DNA of 64,000 nt from Paragorgia papillata (taxonomy: Eukaryota; Cnidaria; Anthozoa; Scleralcyonacea; Coralliidae): assembly GCA_035771165.1 (NCBI GenBank), contig JAWNZC010000288.1, positions 124,001-188,000 of the forward strand. The letters are read 5' to 3'. The notes under the pieces are model-generated. The model made no database searches, was not told the DNA's origin, and was given only the letters and a program-made list of their open reading frames with translations. Both the position numbers and the translations under genes were made by a program. Below, in pieces: positions 49,964 through 63,676 of this stretch (within the stretch, counting starts at the first letter, position 1; every line of letters starts with the position of its first letter).

Positions 49964-52643
49964 CAAACACCACCACCACCACCACCACCAAGGCACCAAC
50001 ACCACCACCAACAACAACAACCACAACACCATAACAAGAAATAAATACCAGCCAAGCAAAATAAACGATAAGAACAAAGACAGAGCAATTTCATTTCAAG
50101 TTCTCACCGTGGAACTTGACGTACGATATAAGATTATTGTGAGCTGGAATGGTGTAAACACTTTTTCTTTTCCGCAAATCCCAAATCATAACTTTTTGAT
50201 CTTCGCTACCAGTTGCAACATGATAACTAAATCAAATCATAACATTATATTTATTACAGAATTTCAATGGAATAACTACATTAATAAAAAAGAGAAAATG
50301 TTTATACCCGTTAGGAGCAAAATCAATTGCTAAAACTTTTTTTAAATGACCATCTAAAGGCATGATGCATTGTCCTGTCCGTAAGTCCCAAACTAAACCA
50401 CGAGCATCTAAACCACTGTGAGAAATAAACGAAAAACAACAATTTCAAAAACAACAACCACTATATAAATATATATATATTTACAACAGCGGATTAAACA
50501 TTCGTTTCTTTTGAATTTTCTTCATGAATTATTAATTAATTAAAGTATGTACTACGTTATACGTTCTAGAGATGTTCCTAATCAGTAATCCTGGCCAAAA
50601 GTGTTGGGACAATATTCTGTTTTTGGCGATTTTGACTTAAGAACATCTGGTCAGGATTGTCTGATGAATGGTGAATTTAAAATAGTAGATGAAAAAGTTA
50701 GCTTAAATGTTGTTTATTAGCTTTGTTGGCCGTTCTTTGGCCTGATTCATTCGTTTCTTTTGAATTTTCTAAGCGTAACTCACCATGTTCCAGCGAGTGA
50801 GCCATCTGGGTGAAAAGCAATATCGTATACTTCTCGAGAATGACCTTCCTGAGAAGACAAAAACATCGTGCTATTTAATCAAAAGACATTTTGAACATTG
50901 TGAAAATTAACATTGTAAAAATATTTAAGAAATGGTTCATGGTTTGGCATGCTCCATCGAGTTATGGATGCACGCGGGAGGTTCGGAGAGCACGAAAAAA
51001 GCGTAAGAGTTGGTCGAGACGTAGCCGAGAACAACTCTAGATTTTTGAGTGCTCTCTCAACTTCCCAAGTGCGACCATTACTCAATGGAGTACGCCAAAC
51101 CATGAACCATTTCTTTTATAACAGAGAATCAGACACAAAACAACGGAAAACAATATTTATTTAAAAAATGAGTTTCTCATTACATTTGAAATTACCATGC
51201 TCCATTGAGTGATGGAGCACGCACAGTAGCCAATAAAACATGTTATGCACCTGATGGAGTACTTCCTTTAGTTGATTTAGGTCCCATAGTCGCCAAGAAT
51301 TATCAAAACTGCAACAAACAGTAAGTTATGAATAACAAAATATCATACAAGATTACAACAAAAAAGAAAAGAAAACTATATCAGACAGAACAGAGAAAAC
51401 CTTTTAAGAATAGTCTACCAAACGTGGGTTATCAAAAAATGCAGTTCACCGAAAATAAAACATGTTCACTACAAGACTGTTCATTTATCATTACCGCTAC
51501 GAAGCAGATACTTGCACGCATTGCGTACCTATTTTTATGTATAGGCACGTTTTCCGCGATAAAGATATCAATCCAGGTATATATAGAGCTGACTGGTTCT
51601 GGGTTTCAAAAATACGCATCTATCTTGACTTCCAGGGGTGTACCAGATTGATGTTTTATTCAACACTCACCAACATGAAGCGAGAAATCGTCCCGAGGGA
51701 TGATAAGCCACGCGGGACACACGTTTGTCGTGGCCTTCGATGTTGGCGATTGGAGTGTCACTGAAATAGAAATAGAAATACATGTAGCAAAATGCAGAGT
51801 AGAAGAACGAATCCACAGTAGAGTGGCAGATGAAAATAGAAGAAGTGGAAAAGCGTAGTTTGGAAAAAAAATTGAAGCTAAAGATAGAACAAGGGAGAGA
51901 AAACAAAGAAGATATGATACGATGGAATTGCGCAATTATTAGGCAAAACGCGCAAACAATTAGGCAAAACGCGCAAACGATTAGGCAAAACGAGCAAACG
52001 ATTAGGCAAAACGAGCAAACGATTAGGCAAAACGAGCAAACGATTAGGCAAAACGAGCAAACAATTAGGCAAAACGAGCAAACGATTAGGCAAAACGAGC
52101 AAACGATTAGGCAAAACGAGCAAACAATTAGGCAAAACGAGCAAACGATTAGGCAAAACGAGCAAACAATTAGGCAAAACGCGCAAACCGGCGATTAGGC
52201 AAATCCGGCAAAAGATTATTAAGCAAATTTCGAATGACACTAAAGACTTTTTCAAGATACTGTCAGGATTGAAAATGTAAGAGAGAAAAGAAAGAAAAAC
52301 CCCCAAAAACCAAATGCTACTTACGACTCCAGTGACCAAAGCTTCACATCGCCATCAGCTCCACATGACGCCATGCATGGTGAACTAGTGTCCAGGGAAA
52401 TCGTGGCCTGAGGGTGAAATACAATTCCACCAACCCTTGAATTATGTCCTGAAAAAATGGCAAAACCATGAAAATTAACCCTTCATACTTATTCGCCACA
52501 ACAGAATTACTACGTCCATCAACTTCTGTCATGTATCAAGTGTCAGGAGTATAATCTCTGTACAAACTTGTGCAAGTGTATTACCTCGTAATGTCCTAAT
52601 CAAAGAACAGTCAGGTACTGACCACAACTTGCACAGACCACTC
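49119..52643 (-). CDS. PRPF4: Partial PRPF4 gene, unit 3
   Basis: Same nine exons: 52585-52643, 52325-52448, 51671-51760, 51251-51308, 50784-50848, 50308-50415, 50108-50226, 49273-49313, 49119-49200. The frame is open throughout, as in units 1 and 2. No coding difference from unit 1 was seen by eye. The CAA/CAC tract in the intron before the 41-bp exon has its own length. First and last PRPF4 exons are absent here too. Confidence 0.9.
49354..50033. repeat. CAA/CAC trinucleotide tract, unit 3
   Basis: 9 bp shorter than in unit 1; its block order is closer to unit 2 in the central part. Confidence 0.97.
51938..52189 (+). repeat. 21-bp minisatellite, 12 copies, unit 3
   Basis: Same copy number as the other units. 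Confidence 0.95.
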
Positions 52644-52871
52644 CTGCAAAAATATTAAAAATATATAGTGCAAACGACTCGTACATGCTGTGACTTTATC
52701 TGTTATGTAAATCAACAGTGCATGTATCATTGTAGAAACGCACGGAAAAATAGAATCAATTTTCTTAAATACGCGTATATATTCAGTATCATACAACAAT
52801 ATTCCCCCGTTGATAACTCTTTCCAATAAATCCATACAGTACAGTTGTAAATAACTGGGCTTTGTCTAATA

Positions 52872-53039
52872 TTGGCAGACTCAACAACCACTGAAGATTC
52901 TTTAACACTAGCAGACTGGACAACCACTGGGCTCTTATTAGGCCTGGCAGACTCAACCACTGGGCTCTTAACAACACTGGCAGACTGAACAACCACTGAA
53001 TATTCTTGAACACTTGCAGACTGGACAACCACTGGACAA
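52872..53039 (-). repeat. Imperfect ~36-bp minisatellite, unit 3
   Basis: Copy of the unit 1 repeat, same length. Confidence 0.8.
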
Positions 53040-53169
53040 GTTGTATCGATGGCATTTCAATAATTACGGACTTACCATCCCTCTGTTTAGATTCTTGTTA
53101 ATTAAACAAAATGCATGAGGAGTTTTCTCATTCTAAAAAAAAGAAGAGTAACCACTATAGTTGCAGTAA

Positions 53170-53411
53170 AATAAAAGTAGTGTGCTGCGTAGGCAGTGTA
53201 GAAACAACAATCGAAATATATAAGGTTAGATATACTGCCGAAACAGAGAACGTAGGAGTCTAACGTTTCGAGCGAAGGCCCTTCGTCAGAGAGAAACGTT
53301 AGACTCCTACGTCACTCTTTACGTTTCTCTCTGACGAAGGGCCTTCGCTCGAAACGTTAGACTCCTACGTTCTCTGTTTCGGCAGTGTATCTATAACCTT
53401 ACTATATTTCG
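53170..53411. mobile_element. Fold-back element copy B at the unit 3/4 boundary
   Basis: Same element and same flanking direct repeats (53157-53169 and 53412-53424). Window bases 1-11 match its right end, as if another copy lay just left of the window. Confidence 0.7.
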
Positions 53412-56400
53412 ATAGTTGCAGTAACTACAGTTGAACCCCTATTAACCCCGCTTAAGAGGGGTGTCCGCTTAAAAGGGATTGCACAGTAGGGGGTACGCAT
53501 GTGGTGACAAGCTTTTACGGTTTATATTAGCCTGCGTAGCCTGCGCTGGGGTGATAGGGGAAGGGAGCGCCTGCAGGCGCCTATTGTTATTTTTCGTGCC
53601 GCCCCCTAATTAAAACAATGTATTTTTGTAGCCTAGTTTCTAGGCCTTTTGTTTCCGTCATGTGCTTGGCCGCGTAATCAGTTTGGGTTCTTGGGAAGAC
53701 TGGGGAGAGGCTGGAAACGAGAAGGCCTAGCAACATTCGTAAAAAGGTCCTGCCCAGAATCGTTCTGGCCCTTCGAGTGTTCCTGGGATCTAGTATACAT
53801 CTACCGTAGACAACACTGAGCGACAGTATAAAAGCACAAGGATATCTGTGAAGATTTTACCAAAGATCTTGGCGATCGAAAGAAGGGAATTATGGAATAT
53901 ATTCCAATTGGAGCTCGGAATGAAAATGTAACTGTTTAACTTTCAACTTTTGGCGGTTGCAGAAGGAAAGCTAGCGATAAGAAAGCTAGGCTAGTGAAAC
54001 TTCGTCGATCCGAGGTGAGCAGGCTTGTATTGTTTTATGCAGATGGAATATTAAATGTCGAAAAACACTTAGAACATCATAATATCACAACTCTAGAGAC
54101 TAGGCTAGTATTTTTGGAAGTTGTCAATTTCAAAAACCTGAGCTAAATAGCTTAATTAATTTGGAAGTTGATCGAATAAAAACACGTCATTCTAGAATTA
54201 ACTAAAATAGCACAGTTATGAATGAGCATGTGTATCAAAGTGCTTTCTTGATTCAGGAATTTGTGTGGTATATGTTCGCTGTGTTAGCGTCTGACAACAT
54301 TATATTATTCTGCTGCTGCTATATGTTGGCTGGTTTACAGTTATAAATGTTATAAACAATTTATGTTGAGTGGGCTACAGAAAGCTCAGACAGATTATTT
54401 TTGTAGTTATAAAACATGTGTATGTAACGACTATGACGATCAATAATATAATCATAACATACCGCGAAGCAATAATAGAATAATAGTTAAATTCTATAAT
54501 AGTGAATGTTATTTTCCACTCACAACTGGCGCTGATGGCCACTGCAGCCGGAGAAGTACGCCTGAGTAGATCCCACTGATTCGAATCAAAGCGATTATAA
54601 GAAATTCTAAATTAAATGATGTTTTGGCAAACCAATGCATGTCAGACAATTAATTCAGTTACTCGCCGTTAAGCCGAAGGGGCCACGTCTTGCGTGAAAA
54701 TCTGACAGTAATTAACTGTTGGAAAACCAGCGAATAAACATTTTCCTTTGGATGCACATGCAGCTGCCACTCTCTCAGTCGCAGTTTATTTTGAATTCGT
54801 TTCCTTCTACTATGCAAGGCACATTTTCGCAACGCTCTGCAGCGGAAATTCAAACTCTCTTGATTGATAGGTCATTAGCGTGTCAACCAATAGATTGCGA
54901 GCGAACGCTATACACGAAAAATAACAATGGGTGACTGCGCAGGCGCTCCTTTCACTGTCCGTCCCAATCCCCAGCGCCGGCTACGCAGGCTAGGTTTATA
55001 TCAGACTAGTTCCTAGTCCTCTTTTCTCTCGAACGTATTTTGGTGACGTCACAGAATAGGGATCGAGCGAGAGGACTAGCGGAAAATGTTCATCTTTATC
55101 TATCATGAATCCTGCTGGAGCTCGGATTCTTTAATCTTTATGAACGAGGGCACTTAAATAAACTTCTTCTTGAGAGCAGACAGCAAACGAGTAGGTTTCT
55201 TTGTATTACATTACGTTAAAAGAGGTTGTTACATACGAGGCTTTATAAAGTAGTGTTCGGCGTAGGAAGTGATTGTATTGAAACACATTTTTACAAATCG
55301 AAATATGCTATTTTAACGTTTCGGCAGTAGACCAACCTTGCTATATGATGTTATAAAGAATTGTGCAGACCGACGTGAGTGTTATCTGCCTTGGTTTTCC
55401 GCCAAACGGCCGTTTGGTGCCTGTATAATTTGGGGCCAGTTTTGGGGCCAGATTTGGGGCCAAGCAAAACATTTTATTCCAGGCCTCTCACAATTTCGGT
55501 CTGCCGCACGACATTAAAAAGAGAGGCCTGGGAACCAGGCTGGGTTTATATATGTAGTTTGTTTCCACTATAATTTTATAAAACAATCAATACAGCACCA
55601 ACTGACTTAAACAAGTTCACAATTCAAAGTGTTTGTCTCTCACAATAGAGCCATAAGGAGGTCTGCGAAGGAGACTAGAGGTGAGCAGGCTTGTATTATT
55701 TTATGCAGATGGCAATAGTAAATGTCGGGAAATACTTAGAACATCATAATATCACAATTCTTCCTCAATAAACAACCAAGCTGTAAAGTGAAAGTGTTTA
55801 CGAATTTTGCTAGGCCTTCCCCAGCGGGTCCGTTCGTAACATTTCCAAAACGCGTTAACCGAGGAAGGCCTAGAAACTAGGCTAGTTATTCCATAAGTTT
55901 TAAATGTTTACGCTACGTTAGGCTACACTGCATGTACTGCTTAATAAACGAGTAGGAGTGTTTAGTCAGATATAAAGACACGAGGCGAAGCCGAGTGTTT
56001 TTATATCTGATAAAACACGAACTGCGAGTTTATTGAACGGCTTCAAAAACGAACCACTTGGTAAGTTCATTGGCGTAGTAAGTTTGAAAAATAACCTTGT
56101 CTAAGCCGAGAAAATCAAAGCTAAAGTTTATGTAAATCAGGAGGTATCTTTATCACATATAAAGACATTGATTAAACATTAATTTCTTTTAAATTTTCCT
56201 CATGAATTATTAATGAGTTTTTGAAGACGATATGCTACATTGAAAGCCGTAATCAAACGAGGACGCAAGTCGTCGCAAGTTGGCAGTCAGAATTTCTGTG
56301 GCGGTCGTTTGAACACCCAAATTAACAAAATAAAGGTTTCATGAGTGTTTTAAACAAGTTTTAACTTTGTCACGGTACATGATATTTTCGGAAAACTATT

Positions 56401-56656
56401 CAGAGCGGCTGGCTGATATAGCGTGACTGCCAACTTGCGATGACTTGCGTTGTCGTTTGATTAGGGCTTTAGAGAACAAATGTTTACAATGGGCTTGTCT
56501 CACCCCCACGTGACCCTGACCTCTGCCTTATTGTGATTGGTCAATTAGCGTTTGAGGGCAAAATATTTTGCCCTCAAACGCTATAACTAACCAATCGCAG
56601 TAAGGAAGAGGTGAGGGTCACGTGGGGGGTGAGACAAGGCCATTGGTGAAACTTAC

Positions 56657-56852
56657 TTTGCTGGTTATTATAACTTTAATCGCAGTCACTGCCAATGCCA
56701 ATGAAGTATGAGTAACTTTGGAAGAATACCGACGATAAGTGATAAATATTCTGCTGCCTCCACTGTCGCTAATATTTGCGGAATGTCCATTCGGAGTAGT
56801 GTCCAAAATATCACAACCTGCTATCAACCGTTCCTTTCCCTCATACAAAACA
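56657..56852 (-). CDS. Orphan DENND4-type exon, unit 4
   Basis: Fourth copy, again intact. Because unit 4 is cut by the window end, this exon is present four times and the PRPF4 exons three times here. Confidence 0.82.
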
Positions 56853-56886
56853 CTAAAACAAACACAAGAAATGTCAAAATTAAATG

Positions 56887-57436
56887 CCGGGAAGCACGGG
56901 TGGTGTGTGCTGGAATGGGCGCTGCCTCTCACCAAAAAGTTAAGCCCGGTTAGACGGGGTTAGTACTTGGATGGGCGACAGCTTGGGAATGACCCCGTTG
57001 TCGAGCTTGGAACTCATGTGAGTAGAGTTGTAGTTGATCTCTCCTGCGCTTCGAGGGTTTTTCGCCGGGTTCTCCGGTTTTCCTCCCTCCGTAAAATCGA
57101 CATGCCCACAGGTTTCCTCCGGGTACTCCGGTTTATTTATTTATTAACACTGATTTGTATCTAACTGATACCGGAGAAACAACACCAGGACTTGAGGTCC
57201 CTTACAAGGTTGTTCTCCTAAGATCGAATTGTTGATTTTACGGAGGGAGGAAAACCGGAGAACCCGGCGAAAAACCCTCGAAGCACAGGAGAAATCAACT
57301 ATACAATAAGCTCAAGCCTGTGACAAGGTTTTTCCTAAGCGGTCACCCATCCAAGTACTAACCCCGTCCAATCAGGCTTAACAGTTTGGATCGCAGCGGT
57401 GAGAGGCGATCTTCGAATCCGTGCTTCGCCATCCGC
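56887..57436. mobile_element. Inverted 5S-derived SINE pair, unit 4
   Basis: Copy of the plus/minus 5S-headed SINE pair, at offset +53400. Confidence 0.73.
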
Positions 57437-58749
57437 GCATCCTGTTAGTAACACTGGACCAATGAGGGATGGCCCTTACTGGACCTCTAGGGAGAACAGT
57501 TGAGATATAACTGATAGAGTTATCCAGTATAAATAAAGTTAGTTTAGTTTACTCTGGTTTCCTCCTGTAGTAACACTGGACCAATGAGGGATGGCCCTTA
57601 CTGGACCACGCAGTTTGTTCCTACGTAAGGACTGACGTAATGACCGTGATTCAGCAAGCTGACTGTCGCTGAAATGTAAGATATATAAACACAGCAACTC
57701 GATGTATTAGATTAGATTTAGAAGCGAGAGTTGTGAGACTGAGTGACCGAGATGTGAGAACCGAAGGTGCGATGTAGCTAGAGAAGACGTTTGTAACGTT
57801 CAGCTGTCCAATCTCGTTTGTCAATAAAGTTGTTCCAGAATCAGAGAAGAAAGTCTCTTCACTATGGCCCAAAAACACGCTACACTCGAGCGACGAGCAG
57901 TCACCTTGATCAGAAAATCAGATGTAAATTCGTGAATAGCGGCAAATCAGGCGAAATAATAAACGTCGAAGTACTGCTAGGTTACAAAATAAATATAAAT
58001 AACTTCATGCGAGTCCCAAACCAAAGTGTTCTAAGCACCACAAACGTCGAAGCACTATTTTTCAAATCACGTTCGCTCCTCGAAAGTTCATAATGAAGTG
58101 AAGCATTTCCGGTGCGAAATTGATAATATGGTTCAAGCGCAATGCATTGTGGGAAGAGCTTCGTACCTCCTCTGGATAGGCACTAAAATATGGGGAACCG
58201 GAAGCAGTAAGTAGAAATTTAAATTAGTTTCGAGGAAAATATGCAAAAACAGATAGACTACGACTAATTGGAATTGTATCAATCTCCGATCATTAATTCA
58301 GATAATTTTACTTAAAATGTTTTAGCTTCAATATGATTCAGAAGTGCCGCAATGGGCCGGGGTGCGCGGCTATCAGGCCCCTCAATATTTCAAAAATATG
58401 ACAAAAAAATAACTGAAAGTTCCTAGGGGAACCTGTCGCACTTGTGCTCAATAATTATACAAGAGCGTGTTAATTTTATCATTAATCAATTCCACAATTA
58501 TTCAATTAACGAAGGCCATCTGGCAGAATACTCATGTAAAGATGTTTTTTTATACCTAGATTTAAATAAAGTTCATTCATTCACTATTACACGAATTATC
58601 CCAGTAACCAGTTAATTAACATCTTGCGCTTTTACTGATTTAAGATAAATAACCGGAAAGAAGCGTACAAGATCGATCATATATTATTCTATTTACTTTT
58701 TATTATATTTGTTGTATTCTTCCTCACAGGTTTTTCATTGCCTGCTGTA

Positions 58750-59007
58750 ATGGAACAGGCAAATGGCAGCACCATGGGATACTGCTTAGACAATGTCAAG
58801 GATGATAAAACACTTGAGGAGATTGTAATCGATACTTATAATCAGGTAAACTCTTTGGGCAGCATGCGAAACAATAGGTATATCCCTCCTGTTTCGGAAC
58901 GTATACACACAAAAGTTAATTTAGGCCACATAAAAAAATTCCTTGATTCACATCATAACATTTTGAAAATGTTGAGGAGGCGGGAAGTTTATATTTATTT
59001 TCAATAA
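58750..59007 (+). CDS. Hypothetical 85-codon ORF, unit 4
   Basis: Fourth copy, same reading frame and context; product unrecognised. Confidence 0.3.
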   Translation: MEQANGSTMGYCLDNVKDDKTLEEIVIDTYNQVNSLGSMRNNRYIPPVSERIHTKVNLGHIKKFLDSHHNILKMLRRREVYIYFQ

Positions 59008-59979
59008 ATATAAAAACAACAAAAATTTCTAAATTAAAGAAGGAGGTCCTTTTATATTTCTTTGTTTTTCCAATAAATACACAGCTTCAATAACTATCAC
59101 AAACCAAAACGAAATTTTTTTGTTTGTTAATATCACGAAACACACCACTAAAGCATAGTTTTTAAAACACTGTTACTTGTTTGTCACTTGTTGAACTACA
59201 AACTGTAACACTTACTATTCCAATCAATAAGAACGCAATATTAAAATTTAAAAATCCCAACTTGTACCACAAGTACTCTGCAGTAGTTATATACTGCCTG
59301 GCAGCATATTGCAACCTATTTGACTTGGGTCAACGTCAGACATCGAATATAAAATATAAGAATATTTCCTTTGTTTATGAACTCGGTCGGGAGGTACATT
59401 TATATTTTATAACAAATACAAAAATATGTCTACGCGGACTCAACATACGGTCCGGAGGTGACCATGTTTTTACGTGACCTTAAGCAATATACTGCATGTA
59501 TTGGCAAGGTGCCAAGGTAGTTTGAATAAAAGATAAAATTTTATGAAGTGCATGCTTCGAAAAATCCAGCTGACTATTCTCTGAAGAGGGGGTATTACAC
59601 TGATCTACAACGAAACTTCAATAAAGTTCTTTACTGATTCCCGCTTGTTGAAATTTGTGTCATTTTGAAAATTTGACGATTGGCTTTTTGTTCTAATTTT
59701 GTGATAGGCAATTCAATAACACAAGTAAATTCTATATTAATTATAAGTTTGCTATAAGTACAAATCACTCGGTATTTCTATCTATACTTTTTGGTCAAAA
59801 TGTTTACTGAGTTGTAATATATTTATAGGACATACAAGGCTTTTAGATCATGTGACAGGCGTTACATTATGCATATTAAACATATTTACTCAAACACAGT
59901 TACGCAGTTATGTTGGAATAAAATCATTATTTCTTGATATTTTATATTTCTGTTGACTTTCGTGCGTGCTGCTTCGATA

Positions 59980-60393
59980 GGGCCGGGATGGTTCAAAAAT
60001 CTCAAAATTTTCTCGTAGGGCCGGGGTGGTTCAAAAATCTCATTATTTTGTCGCAGGCCCGGGGTGGTTCAAAAATCTCAAAATTTTGTCGTAGGGCCGG
60101 GGTGGTTAAAAAAATCTCAAAATTTTCTCGTAGGGCCGGGATGGTTCAAAAATCTCAAAATTTTGTTTCGTAGGGCTGGGATGGTTCAAAAATCTCAAAA
60201 TTTTGTCGTAGGGCCGGGATCGTTCAAAAATCTCAAATTTTGGCGTAGGGCCGGGGTGGTTCAAAAATCTCAAAATTTTGTCGTAGGGCCGGGGTGGTTA
60301 AAAAATCTCAAAATTTTGTCCCAGGGCCAGGGTGGTTCAAAAATCTCAAAATTTTCTCGTAGGGCCGGGGTGGTTCAAAAATCTCCAAATTTT
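59980..60393 (+). repeat. ~38-40-bp minisatellite, 11 copies, unit 4
   Basis: Same copy number as units 2 and 3. Confidence 0.93.
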
Positions 60394-63300
60394 CGATACT
60401 TCTTCTTCCTCAAACACGTCCAATTCTTCAAAATACCTATCCATAATCTTCGATTTCCACGGCTAAGCAATCGAGTTCTTCGACCGAGTCCGTGGTTAAT
60501 TCGAATTGACGGTTTGAAAAACGGACTGCAGGTACCATATCCCAGGTAAAAGTTACAATTATTTGACAATTATTCGCCGAAGGCGAGGTGAATATCGGTG
60601 AATAATAACCGAGACGAAGTCGAGGTTATTATTTATCGTTGTTATATAGCTAGAGTTTCGCTGGATACAACGATGACTGTCATTGGTTGGTTTGTGGTCA
60701 CATGACCTTAGCTAAATTTCAATGTCTACCGAGCGGGCAATAATTGAGAACTTATTGCCTGCTCGGGCAATAAGTTTTCAATTGTTGTCCGCTAGAACTT
60801 TGAACTCTTCACGGTTTCTTATAAATAAAAGCTTGTTTGGTAAGAAAAAAATAATATTTATAGGTCTTCAAAGCATGTGTGAAGATTAACTGGAGAAATA
60901 TATTGTTGTTCTTTTGTTCTGAGAGTCATGTTTGTTTGGTTGATGCAGAGCCAGGCGAAATGTTTTGGTAAGTCTTTCAGTTTGTCTTTTCGTTTGTGTA
61001 CGTTCCCTTGATAAACCTCGAAATTATTCAGCGAAACTCAAGCTATATAACAAAGCACTTAATGTCTGCTCCCTCGGGAAACAGTTAGTTTTGTTTTCCC
61101 TCGAGTCTCGATGATTCCCTCGACTTCGTCTCGGGATATATCAAGACTCTCGGGAAAACAAAACTAACTGTTTCCCGAGGGAGCAGACATTAAGTGTATA
61201 ATATTCACTGAGCCTGAGGCGAATAATTGTTTTGGTATAAATACACATTTTCGTACTTTTAGGAACAACATTTTCTTTTATTAAAATTGTTAATTTCCTC
61301 GTCTGTCGCATGACAAATCGGCTGGCGACCATCTTGAATAAACCCTGTAGGTGATTATCGAGAATTAGTCCGAAGTAGCGCGACCAATCAGCGCACGCGA
61401 TTTTCTATAATCACCTGTGTATTTATACTAATTGATAATTATTGGACGAGGTTCAGCATGATATCAAGAATTATCAAAGCCAAGGTTTATTTTATCGGCT
61501 TCGGGCCATAATACAAACCTTGGTTTTGATCATTCTTAATATCATGCTCAATCTCGTCCAATAATTCCTTTTTTTATTTAACGGGGTCGAACGCCGTTCG
61601 AAACTATTGCCGCTACAAGTTTCAACTCACTAAAGGTATAGACAACATGAGAGATGAACTGTCAAAAGTAAGTTTATTTTAATGATTTACGGCACTATAC
61701 ACCTATCACGAAATAGGCCGAATCCTGCATTTTACCGCACTTTCACGCAGACATCTTGAGGGAAGTAGGTTCGCGCGTGATTTTTGATTGATATCACAAT
61801 ACATCTGTCAAGATTCGCGTGCAATTCCCGAGAGAAGGTGCGGTAAAATGGGTGAAATCGTGGGATTCTGTATATTTCGCGATAGGTGTATAAGTTAAAA
61901 TACAGCAACATTTTCCAAGTTTATATAACAAATACAACTGGCAATAACAACTTACCAGCACCTGTCCTTGACGAAGTCATCACCTGTGTGAAAATTAAAA
62001 TGTAATTTGATAAAAATCAGGAATGTTACCTCTTGGTGTTCAAGGACAACTGTTCTATCATTTAATCGTCGCAATGGATGAACCAGGCGGAAATCTAATG
62101 CTAGTAAGAAATATTATTGCCCAGCATACTGCTTTAAACAAAACCATAATACAAAATAATTTTGAAAATATTTACCAACGTTTCGTTACTACACGTAACA
62201 TCATCAGAGTGATAAATATACATACATGAAGGTGACTTAAATAGCTTAGCTAGTTACATAAATAGAAAATGACAAACAGTGACAGAAAAGGTCATGATGG
62301 AAAAGCTGTAAGGTCATGAAACCGCAGACAAATGAATTGTCAAACTGGTGAGAAGACACCAACGCGCACTCTTTTATAATTTTTCTTTACCGCGTTGGTG
62401 TCTTCTCACCAGTTTGACAGTTCATTTGTCTGCGAGTACCCCCCACTCCAGACCCCAAATGGATGCCGCCTCATTAAATATTCAACTTATTATTTATGCA
62501 TACGTCATTATTTCTCAGGCTCCTTTGGGACCCTCATCCTAACTAACCCTAAATTTTATCCAACCCCAGGTTTTCACTACGTCATACCTAACCAGAAGCC
62601 CCTAACCCTAGCTTTTATCCAACCCTGAAATAAAAGTAGCGTGCTGCGTAGGCAGTATTAAAACAACAATCGAAATATAGTAAGGTTAGATATACTGCAG
62701 AAACAGAGAACGTTAGACTCCTACGTTCTCTGTTTCGGCAGTATACAGCTAAATCAATTAAGGTTGTCCCCTGACAAAGCCAAAAGGCCAAAGTCAAGCG
62801 CGAAAAGTACGATGGGAATTACTATATTTAAATAGCGAAGCACACAGTTATAAGTGCAAATCAATTTCCTCAACATCTAGCCCCACCATTTCTGTCAAAC
62901 TTTTAGCTCTCGACCACAAGTCTTCCTTGCATCAACGGCCAATAGGGTATAGTTTTGACACAAACTGGAATTAAAACTTGTCGTTCCCATCGTACTTTTC
63001 GCGCTTGGCTTCGGCCTTTTGGCTTTTTCGGGGACAACCTTAATTGATTTAGCTGTATCTAACCTTACTATATTTCGATTGTTTTATCCAACCCCCAGTT
63101 TTCACTACGTCATACCTAATCTCATTAGTGTTCATTTTATAGCGGTGCGTTACGTCATTAGCGTCTAACCCAAGTGTTCCGAAACCCCCTAACCCTAGTT
63201 GCTACTCAAGCCCCCGTGTAATACGTCATAACCACTGGTCATAACCGATAGCTCTCCGACTGATTCCCGAAGTTCTCGGTTACGTCATATGTACTAGAAA

Positions 63301-63621
63301 CAATTAGCATTTATAGACCTTGGAGCGAGGGGAATTCGATGAAAAATATTACCCCGAGCGAAAGGTCTATAAATTATATATTATACCGAAACATATTTAA
63401 CTTGAAATAATGTTAATAACTCAGGTACGTTTTTGTCTGAAACAGTGAAGAGTACGTACCGGATAGTTGTGGTCACTTACTTGCGATTGTGTAGAAAATA
63501 CATCATCTCTTGTCCTTGAAAAGAAAAAAATAAATTATATATATATATATATATATATGAAATAAAAAATTAAAATTGCTTTGGGACATGTACATTCTTG
63601 TTACATATACTTTATACTTTA

Positions 63622-63624
<3 letters not shown>

Positions 63625-63673
<49 letters not shown>
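63625..63673. repeat. (AT)n microsatellite, ~49 bp, unit 4
   Basis: Shortest of the four alleles. Confidence 0.97.

Positions 63674-63676
<3 letters not shown>

Larger units (their letters stand above)
36377..53400. repeat. Tandem-array unit 3 (17,024 bp)
   Basis: Third complete copy, without the hAT insertion (single uninterrupted target sequence at 52259-52266). Offsets to unit 1 are +36376 before the 40-bp minisatellite, +36336 after it, +36310 after the AT tracts, +36302 after the CAA/CAC tract and +36301 to the end. No rearrangement relative to unit 1 was noticed. Confidence 0.97.
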
